Source: Qipengyuania citrea
Lineage (GTDB): Bacteria > Pseudomonadota > Alphaproteobacteria > Sphingomonadales > Sphingomonadaceae
Assembly (NCBI RefSeq): GCF_009828015.1
Contig: NZ_WTYG01000001.1
Location: 1-64,000, forward strand
Length of the DNA: 64,000 nt
Direction: 5' to 3'
Below, one piece after another: positions 36,960 to 46,586 of this stretch (position 1 is the first letter of the stretch; each line of letters begins with the position of its first letter). Position numbers and translations under genes: made by a program. Under the pieces are notes generated by a model. It had not been told where the DNA came from. It saw nothing but the letters and a program-made list of their open reading frames with translations, and did not search any database.

Positions 36960-39900
36960 ATGAAATCCACGTTCAATCGTAACGGCAGCCGCCTGTTGGC
37001 CGGCGCCGCCACCATTGCCTTGTCGACCGTCGCGCTGAGCACCCCCGCTCACGCCATCGTACCGAACGACAACTATACTCCCGACGACATCGTCGATACC
37101 GACGAAGAGTTCAGCGGCGTCGGCATGTTCTTCCGCAACGACGGCTTCGTTTGCACCGGGACGCTTATCAATCCGCGTACCGTGCTGTTCGCTGCTCACT
37201 GCGTGAACGATCGTCCGGAAACCGATTACGACACGACGGTTCGCTCGGCTTTCTCCTTTAATGTCGATGCCCTCCCCGGCTTCCGCGACTGGATTGGCAA
37301 TGGCTTCGCCAGCAATCCCGACCTTGCGGTCTTCGACGTCAATCGCATCTACTACGATGCGCGGTCGCTGCAGCGCCCCGAAGCAGTCGGCTTCCTCGAG
37401 GCTGATATTGCCGTCGCCAGCCTGTCCGATCCAGCCGCGAACCTGCCGACCTGGTCGCTGCTGTTCTCGCCGCTGCCGACGCCCGAGGCAATCGACGATG
37501 CGGACGGGACCGGGTATCACGTGAACATCACCGGCTACGGCGCGACCGGCTCGGGTTCCACCGGTTCGAACCTGGGGATCGATTGGCGACGCAAGTCGGC
37601 CGAGAACATGATCGGTGCGCTCACCTCATTCGATTCACGCAACACGTTCCTGTTTGGCGGTCCTGCCGACCTGCCGCAGAACCTCTATCGTCTCGACTTT
37701 GACGATCCGAACAAGACCAATCCGTTCGATTTCAACCTTTACAAGGATGAAGCGCGCGAGCGCGAAGGCACCACCGCTGGCGGCGATTCGGGTGGTCCGC
37801 TGATTCTCGACGCGGCCAACAATACGCTGAGCGACGAAGACCTCGTCATCGGTGTTCTTTCTGGTGGTTCGCGTTTCTTCGGACCGCAGGTCTTCTCCAG
37901 CTATGGCACCGAGAGCTTTTACCAGCCGCTGTATCTGTTTTGGGATTACATCGTTGCCACCAATCCCTACCGCTACGTCACGGCGAAGGATGGCGACGGC
38001 AACTGGGAAGACGCCTCGCACTGGGAAACCACGCTGGATCCCGTCTATCGCGTCATCAACGAAGATGGCGAGGTCGTTAACGGCCTGCCTACCTCGCCTG
38101 GGGCTGGCATCACCGGCGACTCGCCCGAGTGGGGCGAAGTCTGCTTCGACCCGCAAGGCGACGGTCCGGGTGAAGGCTGCCAGGATCTGGCGACCGGTGA
38201 AGATACGCCCCCGGTCCGCAACTCCGATGGTTCCATCTCGTCGGGCATCGGCCAAGCCGATGCCGACATGCTCGATGCACTCGGTGGTGGTGGCGCAAAG
38301 GGTGCCAATCCCGATGCCGTCGATGCTTCGGCGGTCGGCCGCGGCGGCCTGATCAATGCCAACGAGGCGCAGAACCAGGGCCCCGAGTTCGCCGAAAACG
38401 CCCCCCACGCGAGCGACGGCGGCACGCCCGAATTCTCGGACGCCGCGCTTCCCGACCCGACGCTGGACAACGGCCTGCCAGGTGCGACCGGCTTCGTACC
38501 CGACAACATCGATCCGGTGGTCAGCAGCGACGCCGACGTCAATGTCGACCCGCGCTATTTCGATGTGACGCTGGCTAATGCCGGCACGACCACGCTGAGC
38601 AGCGATGTGACGATCGACCGTCTGACGGTCCGCAGTTCTGCCGGCCTGAACATCACCGCGGACGGCAGCCTGACTGCACTGATCGACATCAGCCAGTTTG
38701 GCGGCACCATCACTGTCGATGGCGCACTGAACTCGGTCGGTGACTACACCATCTTCGGCGGCGCCCTGCAGGGCGGCGGAACGGTTACCGCGCCGTTCGT
38801 CACCAATGTCATGGGAGCCATCTCGCCCGGCACGGTCGGCGGGATCGATACGCTGACCATCGATGGTTCGGCCGTACTTTCGTCGGGCTCGACCCTGATG
38901 ATCGATGTTGGGCCGGACAACACGTCCGACCTGCTTGCAATCACCGGCGAAGCGTCGCTTGGCGGCGTCGTGGCCGTGGGTGCAGGTGTCCTGGAACCGG
39001 GTGTCGGCCTGGGGCAGGAGTTCACCATCCTGACCGCCGATGGCGGACTGACGGGCACCTTCAACGCCGGTGATCTTTCCGCGATCCTGTACCAGAACTT
39101 CACCTACACCGACACTGCGGTGCTGATGGAAATCCTGGCTCGCAGCTATGGGTCGGTGGTCGATCGGAACGATGCCGTCCAGCGCGGCTATGCGCAGCTG
39201 CTCGATCAGAACCGCGGCAATGCGGCTCTGGCAGCGCTGTACAACGTGCTCGATTTCGCCGACCAGTCGGCGATCCAGAGCGCCTTCGAAAGCTGGGCAC
39301 CGACGACTGAGACGGCCGCGCTGCAAATGGTCGCGCAGTCCTACAACCAGGTCCAGTCGTTCAACGCTTCTCGGCTGCGGGAATCGACGCTGGCGAGTTC
39401 GGGCGGCACCATCGCGACGCTGGGCAACCCGATCCGTACGGCCGGGCTCAGCGTCTCGCGGGGAAGTCAGCCGATCTCGGCAGTGGCTATGGGTCTCGAC
39501 CAGGCCGACGAACCGACGCGTGTGCGTGAAAGCGGGCTTCGCGAAGATGTCGCCATCTATCTCGCGGGTGGCCTGATGCAGGGCAGCGGCGCGGCCATGC
39601 CCGGAACCGGAGGTGACACCGACGTCGATGGCTATTTCTTCGGCGGCGGTATCGAGTACTTCCCCGGCGAGAACTCGATGATCGGCATCTCGGCGCAGTA
39701 TTCCGATCTCGATTCCGAAGTTTCGCTTGGTAATGAGACCGAGTCGACGACCCTCGCCCTGTCGCTCTACGGCAGCGTGAAGACCGTCGACGGCTTCGTG
39801 GTCGATGGCCAGCTGACGGTTACCGATGTCGATCTGGACACGACGCGCACCATCGCCTTCGGCGGCGGTACGCAGACGCTTACCAGCGACAGCGGCGATG

Positions 39901-40364
39901 GCGGCCTCGGCGCGGCGCTGGGGATTTCCTACGACATCGAGGGCGCGTTCGGCACGATCTCGCCCGGTATCGAAGTGCGCTATGTCGACCATTCGCTCGA
40001 CGTGATCGAGGAAACCGGCGGCCCGCTTGCACTGCGCATCGACCGCGAGGACTTCGAAAGCCTCCAGGGCCGGATCGGTTTCGACTACCAGAAGGTCACC
40101 ACCGGTCTCCAGCTCGATGCCAATGTCGACTTCGTGCATGAATACGAAGACGGACCGTTCGCCGTTTCGGCACAGTTCGCCAACGGCACCGGCCCCGGGG
40201 TGCTTTTCCCGGTAAACAGCCAGGACAAGTTCTGGGCCGAAGCGGGCATTTCCGCCAAGTTCAACAGCGGTCCCGCGCAGTTCGGTATCGGTGTGGACAC
40301 GACGATCGCCCGCGACAATGCCAACGCGCAGACCTATCGCGCTTCGGCAACGTTCAAGTTCTGA
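36960..40364 (+). CDS. Autotransporter with trypsin-like serine protease domain
   Basis: 1134 residues from ATG 36960, preceded by GGAGGGACC; a longer frame to 36843 would bury the signal peptide. The signal peptide ends in ALSTPAHA. The S1 protease domain has His80 (LFAAHC), Asp149 (LEADIAVASL) and Ser277 (AGGDSGGPL). A passenger follows (about 380-720) with glycine-rich, probably beta-helical repeats and a Gly/Asn-rich low-complexity part. The C-terminal ~280 residues form an autotransporter barrel ending in an aromatic residue (ATFKF). Predicted to be exported by Sec and the barrel, with the protease on the cell surface. Close to tamAB. Confidence 0.9.
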   Translation: MKSTFNRNGSRLLAGAATIALSTVALSTPAHAIVPNDNYTPDDIVDTDEEFSGVGMFFRNDGFVCTGTLINPRTVLFAAHCVNDRPETDYDTTVRSAFSFNVDALPGFRDWIGNGFASNPDLAVFDVNRIYYDARSLQRPEAVGFLEADIAVASLSDPAANLPTWSLLFSPLPTPEAIDDADGTGYHVNITGYGATGSGSTGSNLGIDWRRKSAENMIGALTSFDSRNTFLFGGPADLPQNLYRLDFDDPNKTNPFDFNLYKDEAREREGTTAGGDSGGPLILDAANNTLSDEDLVIGVLSGGSRFFGPQVFSSYGTESFYQPLYLFWDYIVATNPYRYVTAKDGDGNWEDASHWETTLDPVYRVINEDGEVVNGLPTSPGAGITGDSPEWGEVCFDPQGDGPGEGCQDLATGEDTPPVRNSDGSISSGIGQADADMLDALGGGGAKGANPDAVDASAVGRGGLINANEAQNQGPEFAENAPHASDGGTPEFSDAALPDPTLDNGLPGATGFVPDNIDPVVSSDADVNVDPRYFDVTLANAGTTTLSSDVTIDRLTVRSSAGLNITADGSLTALIDISQFGGTITVDGALNSVGDYTIFGGALQGGGTVTAPFVTNVMGAISPGTVGGIDTLTIDGSAVLSSGSTLMIDVGPDNTSDLLAITGEASLGGVVAVGAGVLEPGVGLGQEFTILTADGGLTGTFNAGDLSAILYQNFTYTDTAVLMEILARSYGSVVDRNDAVQRGYAQLLDQNRGNAALAALYNVLDFADQSAIQSAFESWAPTTETAALQMVAQSYNQVQSFNASRLRESTLASSGGTIATLGNPIRTAGLSVSRGSQPISAVAMGLDQADEPTRVRESGLREDVAIYLAGGLMQGSGAAMPGTGGDTDVDGYFFGGGIEYFPGENSMIGISAQYSDLDSEVSLGNETESTTLALSLYGSVKTVDGFVVDGQLTVTDVDLDTTRTIAFGGGTQTLTSDSGDGGLGAALGISYDIEGAFGTISPGIEVRYVDHSLDVIEETGGPLALRIDREDFESLQGRIGFDYQKVTTGLQLDANVDFVHEYEDGPFAVSAQFANGTGPGVLFPVNSQDKFWAEAGISAKFNSGPAQFGIGVDTTIARDNANAQTYRASATFKF

Positions 40365-40401
40365 GCCAATCCGTACCGGACCTTAGGGTTCGGCAAGAAA
40401 G

Positions 40402-40429
40402 GGCCGTCCGGGCAACCGGGCGGCCTTTT
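40402..40429 (+). terminator. Rho-independent terminator after the autotransporter
   Basis: A 10-bp stem GGCCGTCCGG / CCGGGCGGCC (one G-U pair) with GCAA loop and TTTT behind it, 38 bp after the stop codon. Confidence 0.85.
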
Positions 40430-40505
40430 CGATGCGCGAAAGCATTTTCCTACTCTGCCGGTTGGTGCCTAGCAAAGCGGCCTCGTTTCCCCGGGAGGCC
40501 ACACT

Positions 40506-41102
40506 ATGAACCGCAAACCGCTCTTCGATACGATCCGCAAAATTTTGGGCCGCGGGTTCCGCCAGTCCGAGGTCGACCGGCTTGACGCGGCAATCGACGC
40601 TGTCAGCGCCGCAACCTCACCCTCGGGTGAATTGTTCCAAGGGCGCGGCGTCAGCGAGCGCGGGCTGCGGCTGATCCGCGATTTCGAAGGCTGCGCGCGA
40701 ATCCGGCAGGATGGCCTGGTCGAGGCCTATCCCGACCCGGGCACCGGAGCCGATCCATGGACGATTGGCTGGGGCGCTACCGGGCCAGGCATCGGTCCCG
40801 GAACGGTCTGGACGCAGGAGCAATGCGACAACCGGCTGGAGGAGGATGTCGCCCGTCACGCGCGCGATGTCGCAACCGCGCTGGGCGATGCGCAAACGAC
40901 GCAGGCGCAATTCGATGCCCTCGTCAGCTTTCATTACAACACGGGCGCGATTGCCCGTTCGACTTTGCTGCGCCTTCACCGGGCAGGGAAATATGGTGAA
41001 GCCGCTGCCGAATTTGCGCGGTGGAATCGCGCCGGCGGCCGCATCCTCATGGGTCTGGTCCGCCGCCGCAAGGCCGAGGCTGCGCTCTACCGCTCGCAGT
41101 GA
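40506..41102 (+). CDS. GH24 phage-type lysozyme
   Basis: 198 residues. The C-terminal ~145 residues match T4-like lysozymes (muramidases): FEG with catalytic Glu61, an extended loop, AYPDP with Asp76, and TIGWGATG with Thr86, then FDALVSFHYNTGAI. The N-terminal ~50 residues (GRGFRQSEVDRLDAAIDAV) form an extra helical segment. No signal peptide, holin or other phage genes nearby, so it looks like a domesticated endolysin. A GGGAGG ribosome-binding site precedes the ATG. How it would reach the wall is unclear. Confidence 0.9.
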   Translation: MNRKPLFDTIRKILGRGFRQSEVDRLDAAIDAVSAATSPSGELFQGRGVSERGLRLIRDFEGCARIRQDGLVEAYPDPGTGADPWTIGWGATGPGIGPGTVWTQEQCDNRLEEDVARHARDVATALGDAQTTQAQFDALVSFHYNTGAIARSTLLRLHRAGKYGEAAAEFARWNRAGGRILMGLVRRRKAEAALYRSQ

Positions 41103-41191
41103 ACGCCGCAGAACTCCTCCCATTCCACTCGTCGAACGGCATGGAACCGTAGGGCCCGCGCCGCCGTTGCAGGGACGAAGGAGTATTCTTA

Positions 41192-41791
41192 ATGCGTAGG
41201 GTGGTCGCAGCCGCGGCAGTCATGGCGCTCGTATCGATCGGCGCACGCGCCGCACCGGCTACGAATGCCGCCAATGGGTCCGAAATGGCCGCTTTTGCCG
41301 GCGAAGCGGTATCGGGGGCGGAATGCTTGCCCGGATCTGCGGTGGGCAATGCTGCGTGCCTGCAAACCGATCGCACCGCCCGGATGGAACAGTGGCTCGA
41401 CGGCTATCGCACAAGGGCAGGCCTTCTCGGCGGCGCCCTTGCCCTAGGCAAGACTTGGCCCGAACGGATCGAGAGTGCGGCCGCTCCGGCCTATTATGTC
41501 GACTATTTCGATCTCGGTTCCGCAGCGTCCTATCGCTTTGCCGAAAATGTTCTCTACCGGGTAGATCCGGAAGACGCTTCGATCACCGGAGTGGCCGCGC
41601 TGCTGACAGGTGACGAATTCGTCATCGGGCAGGAAATGCCCGCGGGCTACGACGTCTACAACGTCCCCTATTCCTATCGCACGCGTTACCAGGATACGCC
41701 CACGGTCTGGTACCGCTATGTAGATGGCTATGTGTACCGGGTCGATCCGCGGACCCGGCGGGTCACCGCAGCGATCGATCTCTTGGTATGA
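41192..41791 (+). CDS. Secreted protein of unknown function
   Basis: 199 residues with a Sec signal peptide (VVAAAAVMALVSIGARA). No family recognised. The mature part is rich in Tyr: two similar segments, SYRFAENVLYRVDPEDASITGV and VDGYVYRVDPRTRRVTAA, suggest an internal duplication with a YRVDP core. Overlaps the fasciclin gene start by 4 bp (ATGA), so the two are co-translated. Confidence 0.7.
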   Translation: MRRVVAAAAVMALVSIGARAAPATNAANGSEMAAFAGEAVSGAECLPGSAVGNAACLQTDRTARMEQWLDGYRTRAGLLGGALALGKTWPERIESAAAPAYYVDYFDLGSAASYRFAENVLYRVDPEDASITGVAALLTGDEFVIGQEMPAGYDVYNVPYSYRTRYQDTPTVWYRYVDGYVYRVDPRTRRVTAAIDLLV

Positions 41792-42384
41792 CACCCCCCT
41801 CGTCCCTCGCCCGGCGCGCAGGGCATGCCGTGCTGCCGTTGTTTGCGTTGGCGCTGCTATCCTCCTGCGGCAGCGAACCTCAGCCCGACGACAACGATCC
41901 CGTCCTTACCGAGGATGCCGGCGCGCTTACGGTCGCTGCTGCACTTGGCTCCGACCCGGATCTCAGCGCGGCGCAGGACGCCATCGAGAAATCGCAGCTC
42001 ACTACCGTGCTCGACGGCCCGGCCAGCTACACGCTTCTCGCCCCGACCAACGCAGCGTTCGAAGCGGTGAACGATCGCGCCATGCCATTGCTCGAACCGG
42101 AGCACCGTCCCGTCCTGATCGCGATCCTGCGCAACCACCTCCTGCCGGGGCACCTCACACCCGAAGCCATCGACGCCGCGATCGACCGCGAAGGCGGGCC
42201 CGTCGCGATGACGACGCTCGGCCGAACGCTGGTCTATTTTTCGAGATCGGAAGGGAAGCTGTATGTTTCGTTAGGGGACACCCGCGCCGCGCTGGTCGAT
42301 AGCGCCACCGCGGTGAACAACGGGGTCGTCATTCCGATCGACACGATCCTGGCACCCGATCCGCGCAACGCCGCGGATCAGTAG
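41788..42384 (+). CDS. Fasciclin-domain lipoprotein
   Basis: 198 residues. The signal peptide ends in lipobox LLSSCGS. A single fasciclin (FAS1) domain is visible: YTLLAPTNAAFEAV (H1), then LRNHLLPGHLTPEAI and VDSATAVNNGVVIPIDTIL (H2-like). FAS1 domains mediate adhesion. Translationally coupled to the preceding secreted protein. The stop overlaps the convergent tamB stop by 7 bp. Confidence 0.88.
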   Translation: MTPPSSLARRAGHAVLPLFALALLSSCGSEPQPDDNDPVLTEDAGALTVAAALGSDPDLSAAQDAIEKSQLTTVLDGPASYTLLAPTNAAFEAVNDRAMPLLEPEHRPVLIAILRNHLLPGHLTPEAIDAAIDREGGPVAMTTLGRTLVYFSRSEGKLYVSLGDTRAALVDSATAVNNGVVIPIDTILAPDPRNAADQ

Positions 42385-45300
42385 TCGCGGCTGATTTCAG
42401 CCACCAGGCTTTCGCGTCCGACAGTGGACACCGCAGCAAGCAGAGACAGCCAGCTCGTCACCCGGAATTCCAGCTCGGTCGCGCTGTATCCGCGGCCATC
42501 GGTGATGATTTCGGCGTAGAAGCGCCGTCCGAAATTCTTACCCAAGGCCACACCCGTGCCGCGCCCCAGCGCTGGATCCGCGCTTACGATCCGCAGCCGG
42601 TCGAGGCCGATTGCGCTGCGTAGCTGGTTGATCGGGTCGAGCCCGCCGCCGCCGCGCAGGCTGGCAACCGCAGCGCCAAGCTGCAACGCGTCGGTGGCCG
42701 ACAGGCTGGTGACCGACCCGCCAAACAGCAGTCGGGCCAGCAGTTCTTCCTCGGGCAACGAGGGATTCGAGTTGAAGGCGATTTCCGGCTGGGTCGCGCT
42801 GCCCTGTACCGTCGCTTCGACAGTCAGTCCGTCGCGCTCGGTTTCGGCCCGGATGTCGAGCCGCGGGTCGACCGGAAGATTTGCGTCGAATTCGATTTCG
42901 CCGCGGGTGAGTTCGAACCGCGTTCCGGCGAAGGTGTAATCGCCGCGCACGACTTCGGCGCTGCCGCCGATCCGCGGGTCATCGGTGGTTCCGCGCAGGA
43001 TGACATCGGCGGACCATTCGCTGTCGAGGCCCATCCCGTCGACATCGATGCGGCTGGTTGCCCGTGCGTCGATCAGATAACGCCAGGGGCGCGACGGGGC
43101 TGCCTGCGGGCCCCGGTTGGCCGGGGCATTGATCTCGCGCGTGGCGATTTGCGGAATTCGCAGATCATCCGATGCAGTTCCCAGCGTCCAGCTGGCGCGG
43201 TTGACGCGTACGCGGCCCGCAATGGTGCCGCCAAGGCCGTTGGATACGATGCGCAAGGGTCCGGTGACCGTGGCACTCAAGCCGCCCGTATCAAGCAATT
43301 GGGCATTATCGGCTGCGATGCGCAGATCGATCGTCGGGCCGCGAATCTCGAGTATGCGGCCTTCCACCGCCTCGCCGAGGGTCCGCAGGTCGACGATCCC
43401 GCTTCCCGTCACGCTTCCGCCATTGACCGGGGTGCCGGCAAACCGCGTCAGTTGCAGCCGCGAACCGCGGAACTGTCCGCGCAGCGCAATATCGCGGATA
43501 TTGGTACCCGACAGAGAACTGCGCAGCTGGAGCGCTTCGCCGGAAATCGAGCCGCGCACGGTCGGGTCGCGCAGGCTTCCGCTGGCATCGGCGGCGATCG
43601 CGATCGGACCGGTGATATCGAACGTATCGAGCGCGGCCAGCCGCCACAGGCTTTCTGCCGCCCCGCGGTAGCGCAATTGCGCGAACAGGCTGCCTTCGCG
43701 CAGCCGGTCGAGCAGCATGCCCTGAGCGGGCAAACCCGTGATCCGGGCCTGGATCCGGCCACGCTGGATATCCGCATTCGCTAGCTGGGCCCGCGCGGCA
43801 AGTTCGGTATCGGTCAGCTGCGCTACCAGTGCGACATCGACGGGCCGCGAGGTCAGCACCAGGCCCGAGCGGGTCAATTGCTCGATCTTCACCTTGGCTT
43901 CGCCCGATGGCAGGCCATTGGCACCGGCGCGGTAATCGACCGTACCCGAAACCGTCCCGCCCAGCCCCGTATCGGGGCGCACCACATCGATCAGCGACAA
44001 TGGCATGCGCGCCAGCTTGAAATCGAAATCGAGATTGCCGCCGCCGAAGCTGCCGGCAGCGACCATCGCGCCGTCGCCATAGGACAGCTGTGTCGGTGCC
44101 AGTTGCCAGCCACCATTGTCGAGGCTGGTCAGCACGGCGCGGCGCGGCATCGATATCGACCGCCCGGCGAATTCCCCCTGCGCTGCGACTGCGATCCGTT
44201 CGGGGCGGATCGCCGCGTTGAGGTCGAGTACGAAGCGCCCGCTTCTCCGCCCGGAAAGCGAGGCATCGACCCGTCCCACCCCATTGTCCAGTTCGCCCTC
44301 GGCGGCCAGGCGCCCGATAAACAGGGTGCCATAGGACAGGCCTGCCGCCGTGGCCGAACCGGTGAAGGTGGTCCGTCCCTCGGCCAGCAATCCGCTTGCT
44401 TCGACATCGGCGCGCGCGACACGCAGGACGGTGTCCCCGCCGAACCGGGCGTTGCGTGCCTGCAGATCGACATCGACGCCCTGCCCCGCGCCGCGCGGCG
44501 CGAGCGCTACTGTGCCATCGAGGCCGCCGCCTGCCAGAGCGATCGTGCCATCGACGCCGCCATCGATCAGGGTCAGCGCGCCAGTCAACTGCGTATCTGA
44601 CAGCTGCATGGTTTCGATGGAGATCCGCGTGGGGCCGTCTTCCGGGGCGACCAGTGCCAACTGGCCGGCGAAGGGCCCCAGCACCGATTCGCCATCGGTG
44701 TCGATCGCAAATCCATCCTCGGTAGGCGCTATGGCCAGGCGAACATTCTCGAGCCCCGTCACCGGCTGGGCGAACACCAGCGCGGCGCTGGGCCCGGCAT
44801 CGGTGACGCTCGCCTCGACCGTGAAGGGACCGTAATCGACATGCCTGCCGCTGCCCGCGACCTGCGTGGTGCCCGCCCGGATGCTGCCATCGACCGAGAG
44901 AGCGAGCTTGTTCGAGTTGACGCGCAGGCGATTGAAATCGAGCGGTGCGTTTCCGCCCACCGCAACTCCGCCGCGTACACGGATCGGCGTGCCGGCAAGA
45001 TTGGCCAGGGTGGCGTTGGTGACCGGTGCGATACGCGCGTCGAGCTCGGCCGAAAGACGCCAGGGGGCGCCCGGGGCAAGCGCGAAATCGATCACGGCCG
45101 TGCCGCCCGCGGTCCCGATATCGTCCAGCGCCAGTCCCTGCGCGCGCACTGGCCCGCGGATCCGGTAGCTTCCACGGGCGAGATCGCCACGCAGCGCGAG
45201 GTTGGCTGCGGCGCTGGGGAAGGACAGCCGCAAATCGTCCGCCAGCAATGTCGAACCCGTCAGTACCAAGGTGCCGCGGCCGGTGCCGTCGACAAGTCTT

Positions 45301-46586
45301 GGATCGACCATCGCATTGCCGCTGGCAATCCGGGCGACAGTCAGGTTCAGCGGCAGGGTCCAGCGCGTGCCATCGTAGCGCGCGGTGCCTTGCTGCTTCA
45401 GGCGGGTGAGCACGGTTCCGCCGATGTCCAGTTCGCCTACGCGCGCCTCATGAGCAATGGCGAGATCGTCGAACGATCCGTCGAGCGTGGCGGTCAGCCG
45501 CGTATCGCGCAGCGCAATACCATCGCCCAGCACCGCCGGATCGCGCAACCGCACCACCATTTCGAGGTCGTCTGCCCGATTGTCGGCCAGATCGACCAGC
45601 CCTTCGGCCGAAAGGCTGACTTTGCGGCCAGCCACTATGGCCGTCCCGTCGAACACCCGGTTGTCGATGGCGATATCGCCCTTGAGCGCCACCTTGTCGC
45701 CAAGTGCTTCAGCTGGCAGGCCGGTCAGGAATACGGTAGGGTCGACCGTTCCCAGTAAGCCGAACCGGCCAGCGCGGTTGGTCAGTTGCAGGGCGGCGAC
45801 CCGTTCGTCTTCGCTGCGGACGAGCAATGCGCCGTCCCATTGAGTCCAGGTGCCAGCGCCGCGCACGCGCATGTCGAGCGGGGCATCGAGCCCGGCGAGC
45901 GCGGCAATCGGGCCGTCGGCCGCGGCGGAGGCATCCAGCGCAAGATCGAAATCGTCGCCATCGGGTTCGGCGTCGACCAACAGCGCCACCCGGTCACGCG
46001 CGCCCAAACGCCCGTCAAGATCGAGCAACAGCCTGCGGTCATCGACCTCCGCGCTCCCGGTGATGTTGACCCGCTGCGCGTTTTCTCCGGCGATGCCGCC
46101 GGCCAGCGTGAGATCGTCGATCACCAGTTCCTCGACCGAAATGTCGAAGCCCGGTAATATCGGCCCCTCCTCCTCGCTCGGCAGAAACTCGGGCAGGCGC
46201 GACAATTGTCCCCTGCGCGCCGCGAAGCTGTCGATCTCGAGCCGGTTGGACAGCCATGCACCCGGGTTCCAGTCCACTTCCGCGCGGGGAATCGTCAGGA
46301 ACACGCCCTGCGGATCGGAGACACGAACATCGTGCAACACTGCCGCGCCGTAGAGATTGCCCTCGATCCGGCCGATCTGGATGTTGAGCCCGTTGGGGAA
46401 GGTGCGTTCGGCAATCCGATTGGCGAGGAAACGCTCGCCAATCGGTGTGTTCAACAGCGCCAGCGCACCGACCACCAGCAGCACGAGGCCCGCGGCCAGG
46501 CCCAGCAGCCATTTGCGGCCCCCGCGCCCGGATGCGCTGCGGCTCGAAACCGATGCCTCGGGGGCGGTCGCGCTGTCTTCGGGCAT
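42378..46586 (-). CDS. tamB: Translocation/assembly module protein TamB
   Basis: 1402 residues. A single N-terminal membrane helix (WLLGLAAGLVLLVVGALALL) anchors a very long beta-rich body, ending with the DUF490/TamB domain (FAGTRFELTRGEIEFDANLPVDPRLDI and LFGGSVTSLSATDALQL). TamB spans the periplasm and works with TamA; recent work also points to phospholipid transport to the outer membrane. Its ATG shares one base with the tamA stop (TGATG). Confidence 0.93.
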   Translation of the reverse strand: MPEDSATAPEASVSSRSASGRGGRKWLLGLAAGLVLLVVGALALLNTPIGERFLANRIAERTFPNGLNIQIGRIEGNLYGAAVLHDVRVSDPQGVFLTIPRAEVDWNPGAWLSNRLEIDSFAARRGQLSRLPEFLPSEEEGPILPGFDISVEELVIDDLTLAGGIAGENAQRVNITGSAEVDDRRLLLDLDGRLGARDRVALLVDAEPDGDDFDLALDASAAADGPIAALAGLDAPLDMRVRGAGTWTQWDGALLVRSEDERVAALQLTNRAGRFGLLGTVDPTVFLTGLPAEALGDKVALKGDIAIDNRVFDGTAIVAGRKVSLSAEGLVDLADNRADDLEMVVRLRDPAVLGDGIALRDTRLTATLDGSFDDLAIAHEARVGELDIGGTVLTRLKQQGTARYDGTRWTLPLNLTVARIASGNAMVDPRLVDGTGRGTLVLTGSTLLADDLRLSFPSAAANLALRGDLARGSYRIRGPVRAQGLALDDIGTAGGTAVIDFALAPGAPWRLSAELDARIAPVTNATLANLAGTPIRVRGGVAVGGNAPLDFNRLRVNSNKLALSVDGSIRAGTTQVAGSGRHVDYGPFTVEASVTDAGPSAALVFAQPVTGLENVRLAIAPTEDGFAIDTDGESVLGPFAGQLALVAPEDGPTRISIETMQLSDTQLTGALTLIDGGVDGTIALAGGGLDGTVALAPRGAGQGVDVDLQARNARFGGDTVLRVARADVEASGLLAEGRTTFTGSATAAGLSYGTLFIGRLAAEGELDNGVGRVDASLSGRRSGRFVLDLNAAIRPERIAVAAQGEFAGRSISMPRRAVLTSLDNGGWQLAPTQLSYGDGAMVAAGSFGGGNLDFDFKLARMPLSLIDVVRPDTGLGGTVSGTVDYRAGANGLPSGEAKVKIEQLTRSGLVLTSRPVDVALVAQLTDTELAARAQLANADIQRGRIQARITGLPAQGMLLDRLREGSLFAQLRYRGAAESLWRLAALDTFDITGPIAIAADASGSLRDPTVRGSISGEALQLRSSLSGTNIRDIALRGQFRGSRLQLTRFAGTPVNGGSVTGSGIVDLRTLGEAVEGRILEIRGPTIDLRIAADNAQLLDTGGLSATVTGPLRIVSNGLGGTIAGRVRVNRASWTLGTASDDLRIPQIATREINAPANRGPQAAPSRPWRYLIDARATSRIDVDGMGLDSEWSADVILRGTTDDPRIGGSAEVVRGDYTFAGTRFELTRGEIEFDANLPVDPRLDIRAETERDGLTVEATVQGSATQPEIAFNSNPSLPEEELLARLLFGGSVTSLSATDALQLGAAVASLRGGGGLDPINQLRSAIGLDRLRIVSADPALGRGTGVALGKNFGRRFYAEIITDGRGYSATELEFRVTSWLSLLAAVSTVGRESLVAEISRDY

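Noticed and set aside
40506-42384. Possible prophage around the GH24 lysozyme
   Set aside because: No integrase, terminase, holin or structural gene is adjacent; neighbours are host envelope genes.
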